Assembly: GCA_016788205.1 (NCBI GenBank)
Contig: JAEUTA010000008.1
Span: 1-64,000, forward strand
From: Flavobacteriales bacterium
Lineage (GTDB): Bacteria; Bacteroidota; Bacteroidia; Flavobacteriales_F; PHOS-HE28
Length of the DNA: 64,000 nucleotides
Direction of reading: 5' to 3'
Part shown: one piece after another, positions 51,974 through 60,206 of the stretch
Layout: each line of letters starts with the position of its first letter
How positions within the stretch are numbered: position 1 is the first letter of the stretch
Notes under the pieces: generated by a model
Told to the model about the DNA's origin: nothing
Seen by the model: the letters and a program-made list of their open reading frames with translations, nothing else
Database searches by the model: none
Program-made: the position numbers and the translations under genes

Positions 51974-53580
51974 ACCGCAGGCGTTCCCTGAAGTTGATCG
52001 CAGCGGCCACGGCGGTTCCTTTCATGCGTTGCACCACACGGGAGAAGCTCCCGTTCCCGATCACCATGAACGGGGCGAACGCCGCGATCGGTCATGCCCT
52101 GCGCGACGGGATGTTGCCGGCACCGTCGGCTACCACGGAGAGGTCCGTGGTCATCGTGGGTGCTGGTATCGCAGGTCTTTCAGCGGCGCGAGCGCTGGCG
52201 AAGGCCGGGTTGACCGACTTCATTCTACTTGATCTGGAGAGCGGGCCGGGTGGCAATTCGAGAGCCGGGTCGTGCAGGCAGGGCGATTTCCCCTTGGGCG
52301 CGCATTACCTGCCCTTACCGGACCCCGCCGATACGGATCTGATGGATCTCATGCGCGAATGCGGAGCGTGCGTTGGCGAGGACGAGAACGGGATCCCGAT
52401 CTATCGCGACGACTACCTCTGCAGCCATCCGCAGGAGAGGCTTTTCCATCAGGGCGCATGGCGCTCGGGTGTTCGGCCGCGCGCTGGGCTCACTGCGGAA
52501 GAGGCTGCGCAGTTCGCCCGTTTCGATGCCCACGTGGCGCGTTGCGCACAAGCGCGCGATGCGCGAGGGAAATGGGTGTTCACCGTGCCCATGGCCGATA
52601 TGTCGCAGGCTGTGGATGTAGCTGATCGGCTTGACTTGGATGATATCACCTTCGCTGAATGGCTGGATCGAGAAGGCCTGACATGTGCTCCGTTGCGGTG
52701 GTACCTTGACTATTGTTGTTTGGATGATTACGGAGCCGATGCCGGGCTGGTCAGTGCGTTCGCAGGCCTGCACTACTTCGCCTCGCGTCGCGGTGTTGCC
52801 GCCAACGCTGAGCATGGCGACCTGCTCACCTGGCCCGATGGAAATGGATTTTTGGTGAAGGCGTTGAACCGTCATGCGGAGGGCAGAATGCACGGTGGGC
52901 AGTTGGTACACGCGGTGCGGTTGACCGGCGGTAATGTGGCTGTGGATGTTTACGATGTGGTGCAACAGCGTTCGCACCGGTTCCTGGCCGATCAAGTGAT
53001 CATGGCCGTTCCGCGCTTCATCGCCGGGCGCTTGTTAGGGCCGTTGGCGGACGGTCGCGATGTTCAGCCGCACTATGCGCCGTGGGTGGTGGTGAACCTT
53101 GCGCTGGACGCCTACCCCGAAGAACGCGGCGGCGAACCGATGGCATGGGACAACGTCATTCACCGCAGCCGTGGACTTGGCTACGTGAACTCAAGCCATC
53201 AGGTGTTGGATCGTGTGCGGGGACCGATCATCACGCACTATCGCGCACTGGCGACGAACGACCCTGCAGCGGCGAGACGTGCGGCTTCGGAGCGGTCAGC
53301 TGAAGATTGGGTGACCGATGCGCTGGATGAGCTGCGCGTGCTGCATCCGGATATCGACGAACGCATCGTCGAAGGTTCGGTGGCGCTATGGGGTCACGGT
53401 ATGGTCATTCCCGTGCCCGGTGAGATATCCGGTGAGGACAGAAGAAGAAGTGCGGAACCGATCGAGGACCGCATCCATTTCGCTCACTCGGATCTCAGCG
53501 GCATTTCCATTTTCGAGGAAGCGTTCCACCACGGCAATCGCGCTGCGCGTGAAGTGCTCGAGCAACTCAAGAGCGGATGA
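51970..53580 (+). CDS. Tat-exported FAD amine-oxidase-like oxidoreductase
   Basis: 536 residues. A twin-arginine signal MNRRRSLKLIAAATAVPFMR with Cys right after it, so possibly a Tat lipoprotein. FAD-binding Rossmann motif VVIVGAGIAGLSAARALAKA and LLDLESGPGGNSRAGS; later VIMAVPRFIAGRLLGPL, VVVNLALDAYP and a C-terminal FAH-SDLSGISIFEEAFHHGNRAA cap typical of the flavin amine oxidase/protoporphyrinogen oxidase fold. In this operon a polyamine or aminopropylated substrate is a natural guess, not shown. It overlaps both neighbours as ATGA. Confidence 0.83.
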   Translation: MNRRRSLKLIAAATAVPFMRCTTREKLPFPITMNGANAAIGHALRDGMLPAPSATTERSVVIVGAGIAGLSAARALAKAGLTDFILLDLESGPGGNSRAGSCRQGDFPLGAHYLPLPDPADTDLMDLMRECGACVGEDENGIPIYRDDYLCSHPQERLFHQGAWRSGVRPRAGLTAEEAAQFARFDAHVARCAQARDARGKWVFTVPMADMSQAVDVADRLDLDDITFAEWLDREGLTCAPLRWYLDYCCLDDYGADAGLVSAFAGLHYFASRRGVAANAEHGDLLTWPDGNGFLVKALNRHAEGRMHGGQLVHAVRLTGGNVAVDVYDVVQQRSHRFLADQVIMAVPRFIAGRLLGPLADGRDVQPHYAPWVVVNLALDAYPEERGGEPMAWDNVIHRSRGLGYVNSSHQVLDRVRGPIITHYRALATNDPAAARRAASERSAEDWVTDALDELRVLHPDIDERIVEGSVALWGHGMVIPVPGEISGEDRRRSAEPIEDRIHFAHSDLSGISIFEEAFHHGNRAAREVLEQLKSG

Positions 53581-54680
53581 AGCGGGGGATACCGTGGATA
53601 CACTCAGCTGGAGTGGATGGTGCGTTCATTCTGGCGCCGCCCTATCTCATCCTAGCGCTGGTGATGCTCTTCCCGCAATGGTTCGGACCACGTGCAGAGC
53701 TGACCGAGTTGCACTGGCTCGTACTGGTCCTGTGCATTGATGTGGCACATGTGTATAGTACGATCTATCGCACCTATCTCGATCGAGAGGCCGTGCGGCA
53801 CTATCGTTTCGAACTCGTGTGGTTGCCGCTGATCGCTTTCGTGGTCCTGGTGATCATGTATTCGGTGGATGCCTTGTGGTTCTGGCGCTGTATGGCGTAC
53901 ATGGCCATCTTCCACTTCGTCCGCCAGCAGTATGGTTTCATGCGCTTGTACGCTCGGCGCGATGAGGTACCTACTTGGAAGCATCGCTTGGATGCCATCA
54001 CCATTTATTCAGCTACGCTGATGCCGCTGCTCTTCTGGCACTTCAGCTATCCGCGATCGTTCGACTGGTTCGTTGAGGGGGATATGGTCGGCGCGGACGC
54101 TCCGGTGTTGGCTGCGTCGGTGATGGTGGCATATGGAGTCATCCTTGTTCTCTATCTGGCCAGTGAAGTCCGGATGGCACTGCAGAAGACCTTTAACGTA
54201 CCCAAGAACGTGTTGCTCTGCGGAACGGCATTGGGTTGGTACCTCGGTATCGTCCATTACGACGGGGATGTGACCTTCACATTGTTCAATGTGGTCGGTC
54301 ATGGTGTGCCGTATATGGCATTGGTCTGGGCGTTCGGCCGCAAGAAGAGATCAGCGCTGAGCGAAGCAGGTGGGAACCGCAGTCGGGTCCACGCGTTCTT
54401 CAGTATGCGAGCGATACCATTCTACTTGCTCCTTCTCTTCGTGTTGGCCTACGTGGAAGAGGGCTTCTGGAACAGCCTGGTCTGGGATGAACACGATGGG
54501 ATCTTCAAGCCGTTCAAGGCGCTTCCGGTGGTGAGCGGTCATGTGCTATTGTCCTTCTTGGTGCCGCTCCTGGCATTGCCGCAGGTTACACACTACATCA
54601 TCGACGCGTTCATTTGGCGCATGCGCAAGGATCGCGACCGTTGGCAGGCGGTGGTGTTCGGGCAGGAGATGGACCGCTGA
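53577..54680 (+). CDS. Multi-pass membrane protein with conserved-looking histidines
   Basis: 367 residues with about nine helices. His/Tyr/Arg clusters lie at helix ends: CIDVAHVYSTIYRTYLD, MAIFHFVRQQYGFMRLYARR, NVVGHGVPYMALVWAFGRK and LPQVTHYIIDAFIWRMRKDR. Such spacing is like membrane metal- or haem-dependent enzymes, but I cannot assign a family. Last gene of the polyamine block; its stop is 1 bp from the stop of the convergent methyltransferase gene and no terminator fits between. Confidence 0.75.
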   Translation: MKRGIPWIHSAGVDGAFILAPPYLILALVMLFPQWFGPRAELTELHWLVLVLCIDVAHVYSTIYRTYLDREAVRHYRFELVWLPLIAFVVLVIMYSVDALWFWRCMAYMAIFHFVRQQYGFMRLYARRDEVPTWKHRLDAITIYSATLMPLLFWHFSYPRSFDWFVEGDMVGADAPVLAASVMVAYGVILVLYLASEVRMALQKTFNVPKNVLLCGTALGWYLGIVHYDGDVTFTLFNVVGHGVPYMALVWAFGRKKRSALSEAGGNRSRVHAFFSMRAIPFYLLLLFVLAYVEEGFWNSLVWDEHDGIFKPFKALPVVSGHVLLSFLVPLLALPQVTHYIIDAFIWRMRKDRDRWQAVVFGQEMDR

Positions 54681-54681
54681 T

Positions 54682-55323
54682 CTATTTCCTCCGGCTCACC
54701 AACAACCCATCGCGCAGCGGCAATAGCGAACTTTCCAGTCGGTCGTCGCTGTTCACGCGCCGGGCGTAGGCTGAAAGTCCCTTGGTATCACCGTCCTGGT
54801 CCTTCGCCTCATCGAGCACTTTTCCACTCCACAGCACATTGTCCGCGATGATCAATCCTCCAACGTTCATTCGATCGATCACCAGGTCGAGGTAGTTGAT
54901 GTAGTTGGACTTGTCCGCGTCGATGAAGACCAGGTCGAAACGACCTTCTATCCGTGGGATCACCTCCAGTGCAGGCGCTATGTGCTGTTGAATGCGATCC
55001 TGCATTCCCGCCTTGCGGAAGTATCGATCGGCCATGGCCGCCACCGGAGTGAAGATGTCGATGGTGTGAAGCGTTCCATCGGGTGCCAAGCCTTCCGCAA
55101 TGCACAACGCGCTGTAGCCCGTGAAGGTGCCGATCTCCAACGCAAGCTTGGGACGGACCAGCTTGCTGAGCAGACTGAGGAAACGGCCTTGTAAATGACC
55201 GCTCAGCATTTGTGGCAGGTCCATCGTGGAGCGCGTCTCTTTCGCGAGTTCGGAGAGGTATTCCGGTTCCTTGGCGGAATGTTGCTCGGCGTAGCGCTCT
55301 ATCTCGGGGTCCAGGAACTTCAT
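54682..55323 (-). CDS. Class I SAM-dependent O-methyltransferase (CCoAOMT-like)
   Basis: 213 residues, normal for the family. Landmarks: MKFLDPEIERYAEQHSAKEP, SGHLQGRFLSLLSKLVRPKL, SAM-motif ALEIGTFTGYSALCIAEGL, LHTIDIFTP, FDLVFIDADKSNYINYLDL with the metal-binding Asp, and IADNVLWSGKVLD. Substrates are usually catechol-type; not predictable here. The start overlaps the stop of the Kelch gene as ATGA. Confidence 0.92.
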   Translation of the reverse strand: MKFLDPEIERYAEQHSAKEPEYLSELAKETRSTMDLPQMLSGHLQGRFLSLLSKLVRPKLALEIGTFTGYSALCIAEGLAPDGTLHTIDIFTPVAAMADRYFRKAGMQDRIQQHIAPALEVIPRIEGRFDLVFIDADKSNYINYLDLVIDRMNVGGLIIADNVLWSGKVLDEAKDQDGDTKGLSAYARRVNSDDRLESSLLPLRDGLLVSRRK

Positions 55324-56516
55324 GGATGTATGATGCTTGTTCGGCTGTGGTAGGTGCGGCCGCTTTCTACGATGCGGATCATGTACTCACCTGATCGCAA
55401 CCCGGAGAGGTCCAGTGTTCCATTCGCGCTGACCGGCCCTGTCATGACCACTCGTCCGGTGATGTCATGCACCATTCCCGAGGTGCTTGTCCCGATCGGA
55501 AGCTCGAAGTGCACCTCACCCGTGCTGGGGTTCGGGAACGATCTTAGGGCTACTGAAGTGCGCTCCGCAATGCTTTCCGTCAGTACGGTGTAGACCCACC
55601 AGTCGTTGTGCCGCTGTTCGGTGTCCACGCCGGTGCCATAGAACACGAAGCGGATCGTCGGGGTTGATACGTCTTCGACGAATGCCATGACAGCACCTCT
55701 TCGGGGTCCACCGGTGAAAGGAGCGAGCGGTGACCAACCGCTTCCGTTCTCCTCCCAGGCATCGTTGTGGAATTCGGTCGGAGAACTTGCACCGCCGACG
55801 AGATACGTGGTTCCCAACGCGTCGTCGTACACGGCATCCGCGCCGATGCGCGCTGCTGGCAATGGAGCGAGCGTTGCCCATTCATCCATATCGGGATCAT
55901 AACCGTAGCGGTCCGATAGTGCATTGCCCTCCGCATCCGCACCACCGATCACTTGTACGAGATCTCCACTTCCACTGGCCCGGTGGCGAGGAGGGCCGGG
56001 CACTTCTGCACGCTGGGCCCATGTGCCGCTGGTCGCATCGTACAGCCAGCATTCGTTCGTTGATATTCCGCCGTTCAGCACGCCCGTGCATACCATGCCG
56101 TTACTGAAGGCCACCGTGGCATAGCGTCCTGCACCTGGTAAGGCGGGCATCTCTTCCCATGCATCCACGGAAGGGTCGTAACGCCACAGTTCGTTCAATG
56201 GCCCGTTCGCGTCCACACCGCCGAAGAGGTAGCCATACACGCCATCCGTGAAGGCTGCGCAGTACTGCCGTCCGCTAGCTGGTAGAGGCGCAATGGTGGT
56301 CCAGGACTGATCGCCGATATCGTAAGCGTACCAATCGCTGGTCAATGCAAAGCTCACATCACGTCCGGTCCCAACATGGATCGTGGAGCCAATGGTGAAG
56401 GCCGAGGCATCATCACGTGCGGTGCCGGGGAAGGAGGGGAGCTGTGTCCATTCAAAGAATTGCGGATGCACCTGCAACGCTGCACTAGAACAGAGTATCC
56501 AGAAGAACGCACGCAT
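55320..56516 (-). CDS. Kelch-repeat T9SS type A surface protein
   Basis: 398 residues. Signal peptide MRAFFWILCSSAALQVHPQ. Five to six Kelch blades of about 50 residues with the GG and Y-x(6)-W pattern: WYAYDIGDQSWTTIAPLP, YLFGGVDANGPLNELWRYDP, CWLYDATSGTWAQRAEVPG, VIGGADAEGNALSDRYGYDP. The final 80 residues are a type A sorting domain: LRSFPNPSTGEVHFELP, MVHDITGRVVMTG, LRSGEYMIRI and a terminal SRTSIIHP. Coupled to the methyltransferase behind it. Likely surface lectin or structural protein. Confidence 0.88.
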   Translation of the reverse strand: MRAFFWILCSSAALQVHPQFFEWTQLPSFPGTARDDASAFTIGSTIHVGTGRDVSFALTSDWYAYDIGDQSWTTIAPLPASGRQYCAAFTDGVYGYLFGGVDANGPLNELWRYDPSVDAWEEMPALPGAGRYATVAFSNGMVCTGVLNGGISTNECWLYDATSGTWAQRAEVPGPPRHRASGSGDLVQVIGGADAEGNALSDRYGYDPDMDEWATLAPLPAARIGADAVYDDALGTTYLVGGASSPTEFHNDAWEENGSGWSPLAPFTGGPRRGAVMAFVEDVSTPTIRFVFYGTGVDTEQRHNDWWVYTVLTESIAERTSVALRSFPNPSTGEVHFELPIGTSTSGMVHDITGRVVMTGPVSANGTLDLSGLRSGEYMIRIVESGRTYHSRTSIIHP

Positions 56517-56520
56517 GCAT

Positions 56521-56528
56521 CGAAGCTA
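56521..56528 (-). promoter_or_regulatory. Possible -7 box TAGCTTCG before the Kelch gene
   Basis: 7 of 8 match to TAnnTTTG on the minus strand, ending 4 nt before the ATG at 56516. Its first three bases are also the stop codon of the upstream gene, so it may be fortuitous and the genes may be one operon. Confidence 0.35.
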
Positions 56529-58568
56529 CTCTTTCGAAGCGAGCGCACCGAGTTCCGCCGGGCTTTGAGGTGGCTGCTGTGGTACGCCCTTCAGCGTGAC
56601 CTTTCCCGGGCGCAACAGCGAACCGGGTTGATCGACCAGCAAGAGGTTCCCATCGATACCAACGAAAAGCAAGCTGCTCATGTCCGTGCTTAAGCGCATG
56701 TTCCGCGCGCTTCCGGTACCATCTCCCCAGTAAGTGATGACGGTGCGTCTTCCCTCCAGAACGCCATAGGCCGTGACCCACGGGAAGTAGTTGCCGGTAG
56801 AATCCAACACAGCGATCTGCTGAGGCTCGATGGCTTCTCGCTTCAGGATCTGGTCACAGTTATATATCCCGAACCCGCGCATCGAGAAGTTGAGGGCCAC
56901 TTGTCCCGCTGGGGATGCGTCTGCGAAGGACGTATTCTGGGCTTGCGCGAATGCACTGCTCATTGCATAAACATCGAACTCCGATCCGGTCATGGCCAAC
57001 TCCGTATCGTTCATCACACGGCGGGCGTCGTTCCAAGCTCTTTCTTTTCCACGTGCCACGTCTTTTTTCGCCGTGCCTAGCTTCTCGTTCAACCGCCGGT
57101 CGAAGCGCGTGCGCTTAGCTTCCGATCGAGCTTTGTAAGCGATAAGCTCATCGCGGAAAGCCTTCGCATCGGTATTGCTTCCTTGATGGAAGGTGAGGTC
57201 CAGCGGGAGTTCCAGCCAGGTGCCACGGTCCTTCAAGCGTAGGATACCGCTTTGTCCATCGGCGCTCACCTCCAGTGCGATGTCCTGGTAGAAGTGCCTG
57301 CGCGCGTACCGCTCCGCGAAGCGCCGTTTGTTCAAAGGTCCGTTGTAGGCCCAGATACGGCTCGTCGGGAATGCACGCCATTCGGTATGGCTGGGCTCGT
57401 TCCGGAGCTTGATGCGGAATCCCGTGACCCGCTGCCCGCGGTAGACACCCTTCTCCGCGATCACCTCGATGGCTGGAATGGCCTTGTCCATATACGGGCT
57501 CACGTATCGTCCGTCCTCGTAGACATAGGGTTTCGCCGCTGATCCGCAGGGCTCCGTGTGGCAATAGGATGTACTGGCAAGGCGGTCCAGGAATAGCGTG
57601 CTATCCGGTAGCATGGGCAGCCGACGGATCGCTTGCACGTAACGGAAGCGGGCGGAAGAACTAACGTCATCGCCTGTTCCCACGACTTGTAGTGCCGGGG
57701 TCTCCTGCGCCTTGATCTGTTCCCTCCATTCACCTGTCGTTTCATCCAATACCCAATCGAGGTATCCAGCCGTACGCTCTTCAGAAGTCGGCTTGGTCAG
57801 ACTGATGACTTCTCCTTCGCGCAAGGACAATGGCGATCCCTTCTGTGAGGCATACACCTCGTACATGCCCAAGGATTCCATGTGGTCCGCATTATCCCGA
57901 TCCCCGACATGCATCGGGATACCGCTTGCAATGATGGACCAGGGGTCGTTGAACGAGCGATAGCTGATATCCACCGGACCGTTGACGTTGTTCCCGCGCA
58001 GGTCAACGATCGCCCCGGCAGCGATACGCACGCGTACCCCGTCCGAAGCGACGAACTCGATCGGCAAGCTGGGGTCCACTTGGAAAGACTCATGCCGTGT
58101 CTCCGCTTCGGGCATCAGGGGCTTCACCCTGGGATGGCGTTGGACGAAAGCCGTTCCACGTACATCGCGTGCGTCGAGTTCCAGGTGGACTTCCACCCGG
58201 CGATTCTGTGCATGATCACCAGGAGTGGTGCCCTCGTTCAACGGAGCGTTCTCTCCAGCCTCATGGATCGAGATCGGCACAGCACTTAGGCACGTGGCCA
58301 GAATGGCCCCGGCTACTGCTTGTGCCCGCCGTGCGCTCAGGTCCTCGTTGAAGGCCACATCACCGCGCACATCGGTATGGCCGACCAATTCGATCGCTTT
58401 GATCGATGCGGCATCAGGCCGTTTGCACAGGGCTTGCAACGCGGCGCGGTCCTCTGCACTGATCAACGCGCTCGCCGAAGCGAAGTGGATGGTCAACTGT
58501 TCGTTCTGCTGTGCTGAGAGGTTCGCGACCACCAGCAAAGCCGACCATAGGGCGATGGTTCGGGTCAT
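56526..58568 (-). CDS. Protein with N-terminal OmpA domain and large unknown region
   Basis: 680 residues. Signal peptide MTRTIALWSALLVVANLSAQ. An OmpA domain at the unusual N-terminal position (about 22-135): LTIHFASASALISAEDRAAL, IELVGHTDVRGDVAFNEDLS, ARRAQAVAGAIL and NRRVEVHLELD. The rest contains a beta domain (VASDGVRVRIAAGAIVDLRG, GPVDISYRSFNDPW, LSLREGEVISLTKP), a basic helical stretch (ARSEAKRTRFDRRLNEKLGT) and a final beta region ending in LTLKGVPQQP-like sequence. Family of the C-terminal part unknown. The ATG at 58568 gives a proper signal peptide. Confidence 0.8.
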   Translation of the reverse strand: MTRTIALWSALLVVANLSAQQNEQLTIHFASASALISAEDRAALQALCKRPDAASIKAIELVGHTDVRGDVAFNEDLSARRAQAVAGAILATCLSAVPISIHEAGENAPLNEGTTPGDHAQNRRVEVHLELDARDVRGTAFVQRHPRVKPLMPEAETRHESFQVDPSLPIEFVASDGVRVRIAAGAIVDLRGNNVNGPVDISYRSFNDPWSIIASGIPMHVGDRDNADHMESLGMYEVYASQKGSPLSLREGEVISLTKPTSEERTAGYLDWVLDETTGEWREQIKAQETPALQVVGTGDDVSSSARFRYVQAIRRLPMLPDSTLFLDRLASTSYCHTEPCGSAAKPYVYEDGRYVSPYMDKAIPAIEVIAEKGVYRGQRVTGFRIKLRNEPSHTEWRAFPTSRIWAYNGPLNKRRFAERYARRHFYQDIALEVSADGQSGILRLKDRGTWLELPLDLTFHQGSNTDAKAFRDELIAYKARSEAKRTRFDRRLNEKLGTAKKDVARGKERAWNDARRVMNDTELAMTGSEFDVYAMSSAFAQAQNTSFADASPAGQVALNFSMRGFGIYNCDQILKREAIEPQQIAVLDSTGNYFPWVTAYGVLEGRRTVITYWGDGTGSARNMRLSTDMSSLLFVGIDGNLLLVDQPGSLLRPGKVTLKGVPQQPPQSPAELGALASKE

Positions 58569-58685
58569 GACATGGGGTTTGGTAGTTATGTAACTCGGTC
58601 GAAGGAGGTACAGTATCCTTCGTTCAAGAAAAAGACGTGCCACGCGAGCGATGGTAGCTTGTGCAAGGCTGCGATCGGGAACACA

Positions 58686-58710
58686 AAGCGCCAGGAAGAT
58701 CCCGGCGCTT
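58686..58710 (-). terminator. Terminator of the NmrA-like gene
   Basis: On the minus strand AAGCGCC and GGCGCTT form a 7-bp stem with an 11-nt loop, followed by TGTGTT. A second palindrome, AAAGGGG-A-CCCCTTT, lies at 58718-58733 next to the stop codon. Confidence 0.6.
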
Positions 58711-58732
58711 CTTGGCGAAAGGGGACCCCTTT

Positions 58733-59605
58733 TCAGGCAGGAACGGACCGGGGCAGGGAGCGGAGGAATGTTTCTGCGCTGACCGGATCCCGACCGAGCA
58801 ATTCCTGAAGCGCGCTGTTCGGCTCGCGTATCACCCCTTCGGCGAGCCCACGAGCCATGGCGGCAAGGAAGGGCGCAAGGAATTCGGGGGTACCTCCTTG
58901 TACGAGCGCTGCTTGGTGTTGCGCTACGGTGCAGTCCAGATGTTCGATCTCCCTGCCGAGCAGATGACCATAAGCATGGGCGACGTCGGCGTAGTGGATA
59001 GGCTGGTCGGGGCTCAGCGCATGCACACGATCGTGCAGGTCCGACGTGGCTATGATCTTCGCCGTAGCCTCGGCCATGTCCGCGCGAGCGGCCATGGAAA
59101 CACCCATGGGTGCGGACGGATAGGCGAAGTAGCCCGTTTCGGCGGCGTTACCCAGCAGCATCGGCAGCACGTCCAGGTAGATGCTGTTGCGGATGAGCGT
59201 GTGCGGGATGCCTGATCCTTGGATCATGGCTTCCGTGGCCTGGTGATCGCTGATGATCGCTCCATGACCGGTCTCGCCGTGGTGAATCACGCTGGAGTAG
59301 AATAGATGTTTCACCCCGGCTCGCTCCGCCGTCTCTATCACGCGCTGGTGTTGCTCCAGTCGGTTGGGTGCGGCCGTGGGCACGAGGTACAGGCTGTGGA
59401 TACCGGTCAGTGCCTTTTCGGTGGCGGCCGCATCATCGAAATCGGCGATGCGCACCTCCACACTTTGGTCGGCGAAGCGTTGCATCTGCTCCGCTTTGCG
59501 ACCCAGAGCCACTAGGCGTCCTGCGGGCAGGAGTTTCACCAAGGTATCGAGGACACCGCCGCCCAAGCCTCCGCTGGCGCCGGTGATGAGGATCTGCTGT
59601 GACAT
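58733..59605 (-). CDS. NmrA/SDR-family NAD(P)H-binding oxidoreductase (QorB-like)
   Basis: 290 residues. Rossmann motif ILITGASGGLGGGVLDTLVK, RIADFDDAAATEKALTGIHS, YLVPTAAPNRLEQHQRVIET, KHLFYSSVIHHGETGHGAII and ALSPDQPIHYADVAHAYGHL. No YxxxK active site is obvious, as in atypical SDRs of the NmrA type; quinone reductase QorB is the best-known relative. It is divergent from an HxlR-family regulator, the same arrangement as E. coli qorB (ytfG) with ytfH. Confidence 0.88.
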   Translation of the reverse strand: MSQQILITGASGGLGGGVLDTLVKLLPAGRLVALGRKAEQMQRFADQSVEVRIADFDDAAATEKALTGIHSLYLVPTAAPNRLEQHQRVIETAERAGVKHLFYSSVIHHGETGHGAIISDHQATEAMIQGSGIPHTLIRNSIYLDVLPMLLGNAAETGYFAYPSAPMGVSMAARADMAEATAKIIATSDLHDRVHALSPDQPIHYADVAHAYGHLLGREIEHLDCTVAQHQAALVQGGTPEFLAPFLAAMARGLAEGVIREPNSALQELLGRDPVSAETFLRSLPRSVPA

Positions 59606-59656
59606 ATCGTTTTCGTGTTGTTGTGGCGCAAAGGTTCGGTCATATCAGTATATAAT

Positions 59657-59670
59657 GGATATCGGTATCC
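59657..59670. promoter_or_regulatory. Candidate HxlR operator
   Basis: GGATATCGGTATCC is palindromic at 12 of 14 positions and lies midway between the divergent NmrA and HxlR genes. The AT-rich stretch just left of it (CATATCAGTATATAAT) may form a second half-site. Confidence 0.4.
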
Positions 59671-59730
59671 CGGAAGAAAGTGGTGTCCTCGGGGATAGTT
59701 GGAGCATCTTTGCACTACAATGCGCATCCG

Positions 59731-60120
59731 ATGAAGACGCTCCAAACCCATCCAGACAAGATCAAGTGTGTCTCTGAACTTCTGCCCACGCGCGATACGC
59801 TGGAACTGCTCTCCGGCAAATGGAAGATCCTCATCATCATGGTGCTTGCGGCCAAGGGGCGTTCGCGTTTCATGCAGATGGTGCATGACATCGGTCGCAT
59901 CACACCCAAGATGCTGAGCAAGGAACTTCGCGATCTGGAGCAGAACCAACTGGTTACGCGCACCGTGCAGCCTACGATCCCGGTAACGGTAGAGTATGAG
60001 CTCACGCCTTACGGTCACACACTGCAACCGGTGATCGCCGCCATGCGGGATTGGGGTATCACGCACCGCGCGCGGATGACGGGTAAGGCTGTGCCGAAGA
60101 CAAGGAAGAAGGCTGCCTGA
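59731..60120 (+). CDS. HxlR-family winged-helix regulator
   Basis: 129 residues. Family core: KCVSELLPTRDTLELLSGKW, KILIIMVLAAKGRSRFMQMV, GRITPKMLSKELRDLEQNQL, VTRTVQPTIPVTVEYELTPY and GHTLQPVIAAMRDWG. The single N-terminal Cys ahead of the SGKW block is where redox- or aldehyde-sensing HxlR proteins carry their sensor cysteine. It should control itself and the divergent NmrA-like gene. A CATCTTTG box lies at about 59706-59713. Confidence 0.92.
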   Translation: MKTLQTHPDKIKCVSELLPTRDTLELLSGKWKILIIMVLAAKGRSRFMQMVHDIGRITPKMLSKELRDLEQNQLVTRTVQPTIPVTVEYELTPYGHTLQPVIAAMRDWGITHRARMTGKAVPKTRKKAA

Positions 60121-60124
60121 GGTA

Positions 60125-60197
60125 TTCACCGCAAGACGCAAAGGGCGCGGAGAGAGCAGTGCGTATTTCTTAGCGGAATCTGCGTCTTTGCGGTGAA
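60125..60197. repeat. Intergenic inverted repeat with TTCACCGCAA arms
   Basis: TTCACCGCAAGACGCA (60125) and TGCGTCTTTGCGGTGAA (60181) are inverted with one unpaired base, enclosing 40 nt. It has the look of a dispersed palindromic repeat; a smaller relative lies at 25734-25766. It fills the gap between the HxlR gene and the DinB-like gene. Confidence 0.7.
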
Positions 60198-60206
60198 CTT
60201 CGCATC

